Below, piece by piece: positions 6,631-13,600 of a stretch of DNA of 13,751 bases (within the stretch, counting starts at the first letter, position 1; each line of letters opens with the position of its first letter). The notes under the pieces were generated by a model, which was not told where the DNA came from, ran no database searches, and saw only the letters and a program-made list of their open reading frames with translations. The position numbers and the translations under genes are program-made. The stretch covers positions 9,495 through 23,245 of the forward strand of contig DLLE01000024.1 in NCBI GenBank assembly GCA_002477955.1. The letters run 5' to 3'. This DNA comes from Treponema sp. UBA7570 (lineage in GTDB: Bacteria > Spirochaetota > Spirochaetia > Treponematales > Treponemataceae).

Positions 6631-7701
6631 ATGCTTTATACTATTGGCGGTCTTTTGAACCGATATTTTGGACCTGCACGTCTTTTGCAGTCGTACACAG
6701 TTCTTATTGTTTTGTCACTTTATACAGGTTTTTTGCTTGTCCGTTATTTGATGCCGCATTTTTATACTTGTATGCCTCACGACCGTGGCCGCGAGTTTAC
6801 AGTGAGTGCTGAAGCGGCAAAAGGCAAGCCGACTGGCGTCGGAGTATTTTTTATTACGGTCTTTGTTTTGCTCAGTCTGATTTTTGTTCCAATGGACTGG
6901 TTTAAAGCCTGTGCTCTTGGTTTGACGTGGCTTATGATGTTGACAGGTTTTCTCGATGACCGCAGCGTTACAAGCTGGGGAGAATACCGCAAAGCTGTTC
7001 TTGATTTAGTGATTTCCGTTGCACTTTCTGTTTTAATGGCTGTTTATCTTATTCAGCAGAGTTCCGATGGAAAAATTTATTTTTGGCTTCCGTTTTTTAC
7101 TCACAGAATTTTTGTTTATCCGTGGGTTTTTGTTCTTATTTCCACGGTAATGATTTGGACTTCTGTAAACACAACTAATTGCACGGACGGAGTTGACGGA
7201 CTTAGTTCAACTCTTGTTTTGATTGCGCTTTTAACACTTGGCGTAATTTTTTATTTTATTCTTGGACACAAAGACATTGCGGCTTATCTTTTGGTTCCTC
7301 ATTTTGCGCAGGGAGCGAGCTGGGCGGTTATGACGTTCTGTTTGGCTGGCGTTTTGATGGGGTATCTTTGGCACAATGCTTTTCCTAGCAAGTGTCTTAT
7401 GGGAGATGCCGGAAGCCGCGCTTTAGGTTTTTATATTGGAATTTGCGTAATGCTCAGTGGAAACCCGTTCATGATTTTTGCAACTTCGACAATTATTTTT
7501 ATAAACGGCGGAATGGGATTGATGAAAGTCTTTTTGAAAAGATTCTTTCATATTAGTATTTTTTCAAAAATTCGATTTCCTTTGCACGACCACATGCGCG
7601 TGAACCACGGCTGGTCGCCGACTCAGGTTTTAATCAAATTTATGATGCTTCAACTTTTGATTACGCTTGCCGTTGTAGGAATTATATTTAAGGTCAGATA
7701 A
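6631..7701 (+). CDS. mraY: Phospho-N-acetylmuramoyl-pentapeptide transferase (MraY)
   Basis: An integral inner-membrane enzyme that transfers phospho-MurNAc-pentapeptide from UDP to undecaprenyl phosphate, making lipid I for peptidoglycan. The 356-residue length and about ten hydrophobic segments are normal. Seen in order: FTVSAEAAKGKPTGVG (56-71) for the usual substrate-loop PTMGG region, GFLDD (106-110) with the catalytic Asp pair, NTTNCTDGVDGLSS (180-193), MGDAGSRALG (257-266) with Asp259, and PLHDHMRVNHGW (317-328) where most bacteria have PLHHH. The ATG at 6631 aligns the N-terminus with other MraY proteins (LLQSYTV near residue 18) but has no Shine-Dalgarno sequence. It lies outside any mur/fts cluster visible here and is followed after 3 nt by aroA, so the two are very likely cotranscribed. 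Confidence 0.93.
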   Translation: MLYTIGGLLNRYFGPARLLQSYTVLIVLSLYTGFLLVRYLMPHFYTCMPHDRGREFTVSAEAAKGKPTGVGVFFITVFVLLSLIFVPMDWFKACALGLTWLMMLTGFLDDRSVTSWGEYRKAVLDLVISVALSVLMAVYLIQQSSDGKIYFWLPFFTHRIFVYPWVFVLISTVMIWTSVNTTNCTDGVDGLSSTLVLIALLTLGVIFYFILGHKDIAAYLLVPHFAQGASWAVMTFCLAGVLMGYLWHNAFPSKCLMGDAGSRALGFYIGICVMLSGNPFMIFATSTIIFINGGMGLMKVFLKRFFHISIFSKIRFPLHDHMRVNHGWSPTQVLIKFMMLQLLITLAVVGIIFKVR

Positions 7702-7704
7702 AAA

Positions 7705-9075
7705 ATGAATATTAGAGCTTCAAAACATAATCTTTCTGGAAAAATTACAGTTCCAGGTTCAAAATCGCATACAATTCGTGCGCTTATCCTTGCAACTCTT
7801 GCAGACGGAGAATCTGTAATTAGAAATCCTCTTCCGAGCGCAGACTGCCTTTCTACGGCGGCGGCAGTTCCTCTGATTGGCTCAAGTGTTGAATTAAATC
7901 TTTCTGAAGAGGGGGAGCCAGGAACTCGCTGGCTTGTAAAAGGGGCTGGAAAAAACATTCATCTTCCGAGCGATATTGTGAATGTAGGAAATTCTGGCTC
8001 ACTTTTGTATTTTTTATCTCCAATTGCCGCAACTTTTGAAGGAATTAGTATTTTTACTGGCGATGAGTCAATCCGAAAAAGGCCAGTTGCTCACGTTGTT
8101 GACGCTTTGAACCAGCTTGGAGCAAGGGCAGAAATGGCAATTCCCGGTCACAACGGGTGTCCTCTTGTCGTAAAAGGTCCGGTTTGTTCCGGCGTTGTAA
8201 AAACAGAAGGCGAAGTTTCTAGCCAGTATATTTCTGGACTTATGATGGCAGGAATTTTAATGGACGGAAAACTTACTTTGGAACTTTCCAATCCAAAAGA
8301 AACTCCGTATCTTGCAATGACGCAAAAATGGCTCGAAAAAGTTGGAGTCCCGTGTTTAATTTCGGATGATTTTAAAAAGATTGAAGTAAATGGACCAAAA
8401 AACTTAAAGTCTTTTGACGTTACGATTCCTAGCGACTGGGAAGGTGTTGCTTATCCGTTGATTGCGGCTCTTATGACTGATTCTAAAATTACAATCGAAA
8501 ATGTTGATTCGAGCGGAACTCAAGGCGATGATGCAATTGTTGAAATTTTAAAATCAATCGGAGCGGATATTGAATGGGACAAAGAGAAAAATGCTTTGAC
8601 AGTCTGTGGCGGAAAATACGCGAAAAACGGACATGGAAAACTTTCGGCAAAATCTCTTCCAAACGGCGAGCTTCATGTAAATATGAATTCGTTTCCGGAT
8701 GCGGTTTGCGCTCTTGCCGCGATTGCAACAAAAGTTGAAGGCACAGTTGTGCTTGAAGATGCGGCGGTTTGCCGCCGAAAAGAAACTGATCGTCTTAAAG
8801 TTTTGAATATTGAACTTTCAAAATTGGGAGCAAATATTGAAGAAAAAGAGGATTCTCTTATAATTCACGGCGGAACAAAATTGCACGGCGAAACGGTTGA
8901 AAGCTATAAAGACCATAGAATGGCAATGTCTCTGGCCTGTCTTGCGCTTGCTCTTCCTGCTGGAGAAAAAATGATAATAAAGGACGCGGAATGTTGTTCT
9001 GTAAGTTTTCCGCACTTTTTTGAATTGATGAATAATCTTGGCGCAGAATTTTTGAATTTAAGCGTTAAGGATTGA
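7705..9075 (+). CDS. aroA: 3-phosphoshikimate 1-carboxyvinyltransferase (EPSP synthase)
   Basis: A cytoplasmic enzyme of the shikimate pathway that joins shikimate 3-phosphate and PEP to form EPSP. The product is 456 residues, about 30 longer than the E. coli enzyme, the extra length being spread over loops near 68-90 and 300-322. Conserved sites: K20, S21 and R25 (GSKSHTIRA), the glycine-rich PEP loop VGNSGSLLYF (94-103), ESIRKRPVAHVVDAL (121-135), SSQYISGLMMA (172-182), F330-P-D332-A (catalytic Asp), RRKETDRL (357-364) and DHRMAMSLA (403-411). At the C-terminus CCSVSFPHFF has Val433 where E. coli has the active-site Lys411. The AAGG at 7690-7693 lies inside the end of mraY and the gap is 3 nt, which indicates cotranscription. 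The gene is followed by a GC-rich element and then a terminator. Confidence 0.93.
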   Translation: MNIRASKHNLSGKITVPGSKSHTIRALILATLADGESVIRNPLPSADCLSTAAAVPLIGSSVELNLSEEGEPGTRWLVKGAGKNIHLPSDIVNVGNSGSLLYFLSPIAATFEGISIFTGDESIRKRPVAHVVDALNQLGARAEMAIPGHNGCPLVVKGPVCSGVVKTEGEVSSQYISGLMMAGILMDGKLTLELSNPKETPYLAMTQKWLEKVGVPCLISDDFKKIEVNGPKNLKSFDVTIPSDWEGVAYPLIAALMTDSKITIENVDSSGTQGDDAIVEILKSIGADIEWDKEKNALTVCGGKYAKNGHGKLSAKSLPNGELHVNMNSFPDAVCALAAIATKVEGTVVLEDAAVCRRKETDRLKVLNIELSKLGANIEEKEDSLIIHGGTKLHGETVESYKDHRMAMSLACLALALPAGEKMIIKDAECCSVSFPHFFELMNNLGAEFLNLSVKD

Positions 9076-9076
9076 A

Positions 9077-9171
9077 GCGGTGCCGAAGGCAAACAAATGC
9101 GAAGCATTTGGTCGGAGGCGAAAGCCGTAGCCGCGCAAAGCCTGACCGGTTGCCTGCGGCCGGGAACGCCC
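9077..9171 (+). repeat. GC-rich mini-hairpin intergenic element, copy C
   Basis: It starts within 2 nt of the aroA stop. It contains a perfect 7-bp hairpin with a GAA loop (CAAATGC/GCATTTG, 9094-9110) and GGCGAAAGCC (9117-9126), shared exactly with copy A. CCGAAGGC (9083-9090) and GCCGTAGCC (9124-9132) are shared with copy B. GGAACGCCC (9163-9171) is shared with copy D. It sits inside the aroA 3' region, upstream of the terminator. Confidence 0.6.
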
Positions 9172-9181
9172 TTTTATATAA

Positions 9182-9228
9182 AAAAATGGCTGTCAGAAAT
9201 CGAATGTATTTTTCTGACAGCCATTTTT
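9182..9228. terminator. Bidirectional intrinsic terminator between aroA and ilvE
   Basis: A perfect 18-bp inverted repeat (9182-9199 with 9211-9228, core TGGCTGTCAGAAA) surrounds an 11-nt loop. The stem ends in A/T runs on both sides, so each strand reads a stem followed by T residues. It serves the convergent mraY-aroA transcript and the ilvE transcript, whose stop codon is 23 nt away. Confidence 0.93.
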
Positions 9229-9250
9229 ATTTTAAAAACGAAAAATCAAA

Positions 9251-10351
9251 CTATTTGTTGCCTGGAATTACGACTGTGTTCCAGTGGTTTGGATCTTCGA
9301 GAGAGCCGTACTGGCGTCCTTTTAATTCGTGCTGGAGTTCTTTTGCAACTGGACCAAAGCCTTCGCCAAATACTGTTTTTTTGCCGTTCAAATCGGTGAT
9401 TGATGACATCGGGCTGATTCCGGCCGCTGTTCCTGTTACGAAACATTCAACTGCTTTTTTCTGAACTTCTTTTACAGAAATAGGGCGTTCTTCTACTTTG
9501 TAGCCTTTTTCTTTTGCAAGAACAATTACTGATTTTCGTGTGATTCCTGGCAAAATTGTGTCGCCGAGCTCAGGTGTAACGATTGTCTTGTCTTTGAGAA
9601 CAAAGAAAATGTTGCAGCTTGAGCCTTCCTGGAAGTATTTGTGATGAACTGCATCGAGGTAAACACATTCAACAAAGCCTGCCTGTTCGGCTTCTTTTTT
9701 TGCAAGCGCAGAAATTACGTAGTTTGAAGCGCACTTGATGTAGCCTGTTCCATGTGGAGTCGCGCGAATGCGGTTTGTAATAACTGCCCCGTCAAGACCT
9801 TTTTTGAAATATGCAGAAACTGTTGTTGCGCATATTACGACATAAGGTTGTTTTGAACAGCCGACACCGATTGCGCCTTCAGAATTCATAAACGGACGCA
9901 TGTAGATTGAATCTGCGTCTGCGTAGTCGGTTTTTTCCCAATCAGGATTATATTTTGGAACATATCCGAGGGCTGCGTTGCGTTTTACAAATTCAACCGA
10001 AGCTTTTACATACTGTTCTACAGGAAAAGCCGGGCAGTAAAGACCTTTCATGGAATTGTTAAAGCGTTTTCCGTTTTCTTCTGGACGGAAAATTGCAACT
10101 CCGCCGTCTTTTGTTGGAAAGCCTTTCATTCCTTCAAAACAGCTGTATGCGTACTGAGAAGTGTAAGAAACAGAAGGAAGTCCCATTTGATTGCGTTTGT
10201 CCAAAACTGCTTTGCGGTCAGCTTCCGACATTGCCATCAATTCGTCATAAGTTACTTTGTCGCTTTCGAGCCATTCTTCGTCCCATTTTTCAGTTTCAGG
10301 ATTGTAGCGCGCAATGTAAGTAACTGGATAAAGGTTTAAAGCAAATGCCAT
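9251..10351 (-). CDS. ilvE: Branched-chain amino acid aminotransferase (fold type IV)
   Basis: A PLP-dependent cytoplasmic enzyme that transfers amino groups between glutamate and the keto acids of valine, leucine and isoleucine. At 366 residues it matches the longer (group II, eukaryote-like) branch rather than the roughly 310-residue E. coli type. Marks: YSCFEGMKG (69-77), the phosphate-binding Arg in NGKRFNNS (93-100), the PLP-Lys K206 in GTGYIKCASNY (201-211), E242 in QEGSSCNIFF (241-250), LPGITRKSV (267-275) and GTAAGISPM (307-315). CCTCC at 10360-10364 on the + strand gives a GGAGG ribosome binding site 8 nt before the ATG, fixing the start. It is the only complete gene on the minus strand, is not next to other ilv/leu genes, and is convergent with aroA and divergent from ychF. 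Confidence 0.95.
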   Translation of the reverse strand: MAFALNLYPVTYIARYNPETEKWDEEWLESDKVTYDELMAMSEADRKAVLDKRNQMGLPSVSYTSQYAYSCFEGMKGFPTKDGGVAIFRPEENGKRFNNSMKGLYCPAFPVEQYVKASVEFVKRNAALGYVPKYNPDWEKTDYADADSIYMRPFMNSEGAIGVGCSKQPYVVICATTVSAYFKKGLDGAVITNRIRATPHGTGYIKCASNYVISALAKKEAEQAGFVECVYLDAVHHKYFQEGSSCNIFFVLKDKTIVTPELGDTILPGITRKSVIVLAKEKGYKVEERPISVKEVQKKAVECFVTGTAAGISPMSSITDLNGKKTVFGEGFGPVAKELQHELKGRQYGSLEDPNHWNTVVIPGNK

Positions 10352-10423
10352 TTATTTTTCCTCCACCAGGTGCGATAAAAATCGTATCTGTAAATGTTTT
10401 CTTATAAGAATATTACTTTTTTA

Positions 10424-10429
10424 ATTATA
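10424..10429 (-). promoter_or_regulatory. Possible ilvE -10 element
   Basis: The minus strand reads TATAAT exactly here, which would start transcription near 10417 and give a leader of about 65 nt containing the palindrome TTCTTATAAGAA. The -35 is poor (TTAGCC with an 18-nt spacer), and in such AT-rich DNA an exact TATAAT is weak evidence. Confidence 0.3.
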
Positions 10430-10508
10430 TGTAAATAAATTAAGGTAGGCTAAAGATTTTATTTAGGGCGAATGTCGAATTTTGAAAAAAACAGTTTACA
10501 AACCTAGG

Positions 10509-10531
10509 ATTATCAGGGCAAGCCTGATAAT
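10509..10531. repeat. REP-like palindrome
   Basis: Arms ATTATCAGG (10509-10517) and CCTGATAAT (10523-10531) are perfectly complementary around a 5-nt loop, with no T tract on either side. On the minus strand it reads TGTCATTATCAGG-CTTGC-CC..., the layout of the TGTCATTxxxGGxCTTGxCC palindromes found dispersed between genes in many bacteria. A 15-bp word 13 nt away (10545-10559) is repeated inverted at 13405-13419. Confidence 0.5.
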
Positions 10532-10800
10532 GACAGTAAAATTTAAAACTCGAAATTGAACCTATTTAAAATTTTTTAGACGGACGTTTTGTTATGTAAA
10601 AAATAAAAAGCGCTCCGGAGATTTTTAATGATTTTATGCTGTTTTTTACGTATTTTTTTTCGCAGTTGTGCATTTTTTAAAATAAGAGTAAGATTTAGAC
10701 GGTTTTTTTGAGCGAAAACTTGTTTTTTGCAGTTGCTTTGAATTAGTTTTTCGAAATAACTCTATTTTGCTCGCAAATAAAAATTTAAGGAAACATAAAA

Positions 10801-11931
10801 ATGAAATTAACTTGTGGAATTGTCGGTCTTCCAAATGTCGGAAAATCTACTATTTTTTCTGCTCTTACACGTGCTCCAGCAGAAGCAGCAAATTATCCTT
10901 TTTGTACAATCGAACCGAATCACGGCGTTGTTGAACTTCCTGACGAGCGTCTGGATTTTATGGCTGGCATTTTTCAGCCGAAAAAGAAAATTCCTGCAGC
11001 TGTTGAATTTGTAGATATTGCCGGACTTATTAAAGGCGCTTCAAACGGCGAAGGCTTGGGAAACCAGTTTCTTGCAAATATCCGCGAAACTTCGGTAATC
11101 GCGCATGTTGTTCGTTGTTTTGACAATCCTGATATTCAGCATGTTCGCGAAGATGCAAAAACCGATGCTCCGATTGACCCTGAGAGCGATATTCTTACTA
11201 TTAATTATGAACTTTGCCAGGCTGATATAGACACAATTACAAAACGCGAAGACAAGGTTACACGTCAAATTCGTGCAATGGGAAAGGCGGAAGAAAAAAA
11301 ATTTGCCGGTTATCGCAGTGCCGTAGATAAAATTTTGCCTTTGCTTCAGGAAGGAAAATGCGCCCGTCAGGCAGATTTGACAGATGATGAGCTTGAAGGA
11401 ATTTACGACCTTCATCTTCTTACGATAAAACCTCAGCTTTTTGTCTGCAATATTGATGAAGATACGATTGCAGAAGGCACAAATAAATATGTTGAAGCTG
11501 TAAAAAAAGTTGCCGCAGAAGAAAAAAGTGAAGTAATCGTAATCTGCGGAAAATTTGAAAGCGACCTTGTAGACATTGATACTCCGGAAGACAGAAAAGA
11601 ATTTATGGACAGCGTTGGATTGAAGGAATCAGGTCTTACAGTTCTTGCCCGCGCGGCTTATCATTTAATGGGACTTCGTACATTCTTTACCGGTGGCGCA
11701 GACGAATGTCGTGCCTGGACAATTCATAACGGAGACAAGGCTCCTCAGGCCGCTGGCGTAATTCACACTGATTTTGAAAAAGGCTTTATTAAAGCAGAAG
11801 TTTATTCCGTAGAAGACCTTAAAAAATACGGTTCAGAAGCAGAAATAAAATCTGCCGGAAAATATCGGCAGGAAGGAAAAGATTATGTCGTTCAGGACGG
11901 CGATGTAATGTTCTTTAAATTTAACGTATAA
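10801..11931 (+). CDS. ychF: Ribosome-associated OBG-family ATPase YchF (Ola1 type)
   Basis: A 376-residue P-loop NTPase that binds ribosomes and is thought to act in translation and stress responses; it prefers ATP although it belongs to the GTPase class. G1 is GLPNVGKST (9-17), with Leu-rich hydrophobic context, and the switch region has [10 protein letters not shown] (31-40). G3 is [10 protein letters not shown] (72-81), and the G4 position reads CNIDED (216-221) instead of NKxD, as expected for this ATP-using branch. A helical domain lies at about 130-205 and a C-terminal TGS-type domain at about 280-376 ([18 protein letters not shown]; ending [14 protein letters not shown]). Length is slightly above the usual 363. 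AAGGA (10787-10791) precedes the ATG by 9 nt. It is followed by its own terminator, so it is probably monocistronic. Confidence 0.96.
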   Translation: MKLTCGIVGLPNVGKSTIFSALTRAPAEAANYPFCTIEPNHGVVELPDERLDFMAGIFQPKKKIPAAVEFVDIAGLIKGASNGEGLGNQFLANIRETSVIAHVVRCFDNPDIQHVREDAKTDAPIDPESDILTINYELCQADIDTITKREDKVTRQIRAMGKAEEKKFAGYRSAVDKILPLLQEGKCARQADLTDDELEGIYDLHLLTIKPQLFVCNIDEDTIAEGTNKYVEAVKKVAAEEKSEVIVICGKFESDLVDIDTPEDRKEFMDSVGLKESGLTVLARAAYHLMGLRTFFTGGADECRAWTIHNGDKAPQAAGVIHTDFEKGFIKAEVYSVEDLKKYGSEAEIKSAGKYRQEGKDYVVQDGDVMFFKFNV

Positions 11932-11955
11932 CAAAATATCATTATAAAACTTGCT

Positions 11956-11986
11956 AAAATCCCGATCTTTGTTCGGGATTTTTTTT
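11956..11986 (+). terminator. Intrinsic terminator of ychF
   Basis: AAAATCCCGA (11956-11965) pairs perfectly with TCGGGATTTT (11973-11982) across a 7-nt loop, followed by a continuous T tract to 11986. It begins 25 nt after the ychF stop and ends only 22 nt before the next ATG. Confidence 0.93.
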
Positions 11987-12008
11987 ATGTTTGTGATAGA
12001 CTTTTTTT

Positions 12009-13388
12009 ATGCAATCTTCTTTAAAAAACAAAAACAGCGATTCTGCTTTGGGAACGGACGGAATTTCACGTCTTATGCTGAGGCTTGCGCTTCCTTCGGT
12101 GCTTGCTTATCTGATTAACGTTCTTTACAACATTGTTGACCGAATTTATATTGGCCATATTTCTTCTGGAGGCGCAGAGTCATCTCTTGCTCTGACTGGA
12201 CTTGGAATTTGCCTTCCTATAATTCAGCTGGTGTCGGCTTTTAGCACTTTTGCAGGAACTGGAGGAGCGCCTCTTGCTGCTATTGAGCTTGGAAAAACTG
12301 AGTTTGACCCTTCTGCAAAAAAAACAGCTCAGAAAATTTTAGGAAATGCGGCTTTTATGCTGATTATTTTTTCTGTTGTTTTGACTTTGTTTTTTATGGT
12401 TTTTAAAACGCCTGTTTTGACCTTTTTTGGAGCGAGTGAAAAAACTTTGCCTTTTGCGGACGATTATCTTTCGTTTTATCTTTTGGGAACGATTTTTGTT
12501 CAGCTCTCGGTTGGCTTAAATCCGTTTATAACTTGCCAGGGACATGCCAAAACTGCAATGATTTCGATTTTGATTGGTGCAGTTTTGAATATCATTCTTG
12601 ATCCGATTTTTATTTTTGCGCTCGGAATGGGGGTTAAAGGAGCTGCTTTTGCCACGGTTATTTCGCAATGCGTGAGCGCCGTTTGGATTGTGTCGTTTTT
12701 GTGTTCAAAAAAGTCTGAAATTCGCCTGAATTTTGCTATTTTAAAACCAAAATTTGCGATTATAAAAAAAATCAGTTCACTCGGAACGTCTCCTTTTGTG
12801 ATGCAAGCTACGGAAAGCGCGATTTTTGTAGTTTTTAATTCTGGACTGCAGCGTTATGGCGGCGACATTTACGTTGGAGCAATGACGATTATGCAGAGCG
12901 TGATGCAGATTATTTTTATTCCGACTCAGGGGTTTGCAAACGGTGTGCAGCCGATAATTTCGTACAACTTTGGCGCAAAAAAATTTGAGCGCGTAAAAGA
13001 AGTTATCCGTAAAATGCTTCTTGTGAACGGAATTATTACAGTCTGCCTTGTTTTGAGCGCAAGTGTTTTTCCTGCAAAATTCGCTTCTCTTTTTACTTCG
13101 AGCGAGGAAATTCTACAGATTGAGCAAAAACTTCTTCCAGTTTATATTGCAGGACTTTGGCTTATGTGGATTCAGAATTCTGCGCAGACAACCTTTGTTG
13201 GAATTGGAAACGCAAAAGTGTCGGTTTTTATTGCCTGTCTAAGAAAAATAATTCTTTTGATTCCATTGGCTCTTGTTCTGCCAAAATTTTTTGGAGTTGA
13301 AGGAATATTTTTTGCTGAGCCGATTGCGACAACATGTTCTGCGCTTACGAGCACGGTGCTTTTTGTAATGGAATATCGGAAGATGTGA
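12009..13388 (+). CDS. MATE family multidrug/Na+-type exporter
   Basis: A 459-residue inner-membrane protein with the twelve hydrophobic segments and two-fold layout of MATE transporters, which expel cationic drugs or metabolites in exchange for Na+ or H+. The N-terminus ALGTDGISRLMLRLALPSVLA (13-33) and YNIVDRIYIGH (40-50) are typical of the MepA-like branch. Also seen are NPFITCQGHAKTAMI (171-185), AVLNIILDPIFIFALGMGVKGAA (191-213), and the second-half hallmark GFANGVQPIISYNFGAKKFERVKE (308-331). The ATG at 12009 has no Shine-Dalgarno sequence: a run of T precedes it. The conserved LGT motif lies just after it, so a start at the next Met (23) would cut into the conserved region. The substrate cannot be predicted, and no adjacent regulator is visible. 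Confidence 0.92.
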   Translation: MQSSLKNKNSDSALGTDGISRLMLRLALPSVLAYLINVLYNIVDRIYIGHISSGGAESSLALTGLGICLPIIQLVSAFSTFAGTGGAPLAAIELGKTEFDPSAKKTAQKILGNAAFMLIIFSVVLTLFFMVFKTPVLTFFGASEKTLPFADDYLSFYLLGTIFVQLSVGLNPFITCQGHAKTAMISILIGAVLNIILDPIFIFALGMGVKGAAFATVISQCVSAVWIVSFLCSKKSEIRLNFAILKPKFAIIKKISSLGTSPFVMQATESAIFVVFNSGLQRYGGDIYVGAMTIMQSVMQIIFIPTQGFANGVQPIISYNFGAKKFERVKEVIRKMLLVNGIITVCLVLSASVFPAKFASLFTSSEEILQIEQKLLPVYIAGLWLMWIQNSAQTTFVGIGNAKVSVFIACLRKIILLIPLALVLPKFFGVEGIFFAEPIATTCSALTSTVLFVMEYRKM

Positions 13389-13404
13389 AAATATAAGAAT
13401 TGGG

Positions 13405-13419
13405 TCAATTTCGAGTTTT
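13405..13419. repeat. 15-bp word shared with the ilvE-ychF spacer
   Basis: TCAATTTCGAGTTTT lies 16 nt after the MATE stop and occurs in the opposite orientation at 10545-10559; the flanks add several more matches (GG before, A after). Both copies are intergenic and each borders a palindromic or GC-rich repeat. Confidence 0.45.
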
Positions 13420-13422
13420 GAT

Positions 13423-13580
13423 AACGGGCGTTTCCCTCGCTCCGTTCGGGCCGGGCGTTCCAGCCTTCGCTCACGCTCATTCTTCCGCTTCGCTTCGTGC
13501 GAACACTTCGTTCCGCTCCAGAACTTCGGGCTTCCATGCCCTAACGCATTGGCATTAGAATGCGCGCAAGTATACACGGC
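13423..13580 (-). repeat. GC-rich mini-hairpin intergenic element, copy D
   Basis: On the minus strand it follows the GNAT gene by about 20 nt and runs toward the MATE gene. It contains many near-repeats of GAGCGNNGCGAAG type words. Minus-strand GAAGCGAAGCGGAAG (13482-13496) matches copy A with one base missing, and GGAACGCCC (13453-13461) matches copy C exactly; GGAAACGCCC recurs at its far end. Long open frames crossing it are by-products of its GC content. Confidence 0.55.
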
Positions 13581-13600
13581 AAACATTATAAATGCGAGAA

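Larger units (their letters stand above)
10352..10800. other. Divergent spacer between ilvE and ychF
   Basis: 449 nt with no convincing gene; short open frames on both strands have no coding character. It holds the ilvE ribosome binding site and a possible promoter, a 12-bp perfect palindrome TTCTTATAAGAA (10399-10410), a REP-like hairpin (10509-10531), the self-palindrome CTCCGGAG near 10614, repeated TTTAGACGG words (about 10576 and 10695), and the ychF ribosome binding site AAGGA (10787-10791). No clear ychF promoter: TTGAAT (10738-10743) with TATTTT (10763-10768) has poor spacing. Confidence 0.5.

Noticed and set aside
9072..9464. Long + strand open frames across the aroA-ilvE boundary
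   Set aside because: They cross a GC-rich repeat and a strong terminator, then run antisense to well-supported ilvE codons; the translation has no family character.
10539..10565. T-loop-like word (GGTTCAATTTCG on the minus strand) as part of a tRNA
   Set aside because: No acceptor stem, anticodon arm or CC partner for the T arm can be found around it.
10646..10834. 62-codon minus-strand frame in the ilvE-ychF spacer
   Set aside because: Low-complexity Lys/Ser/Phe composition, starts inside ychF and has no ribosome binding site.
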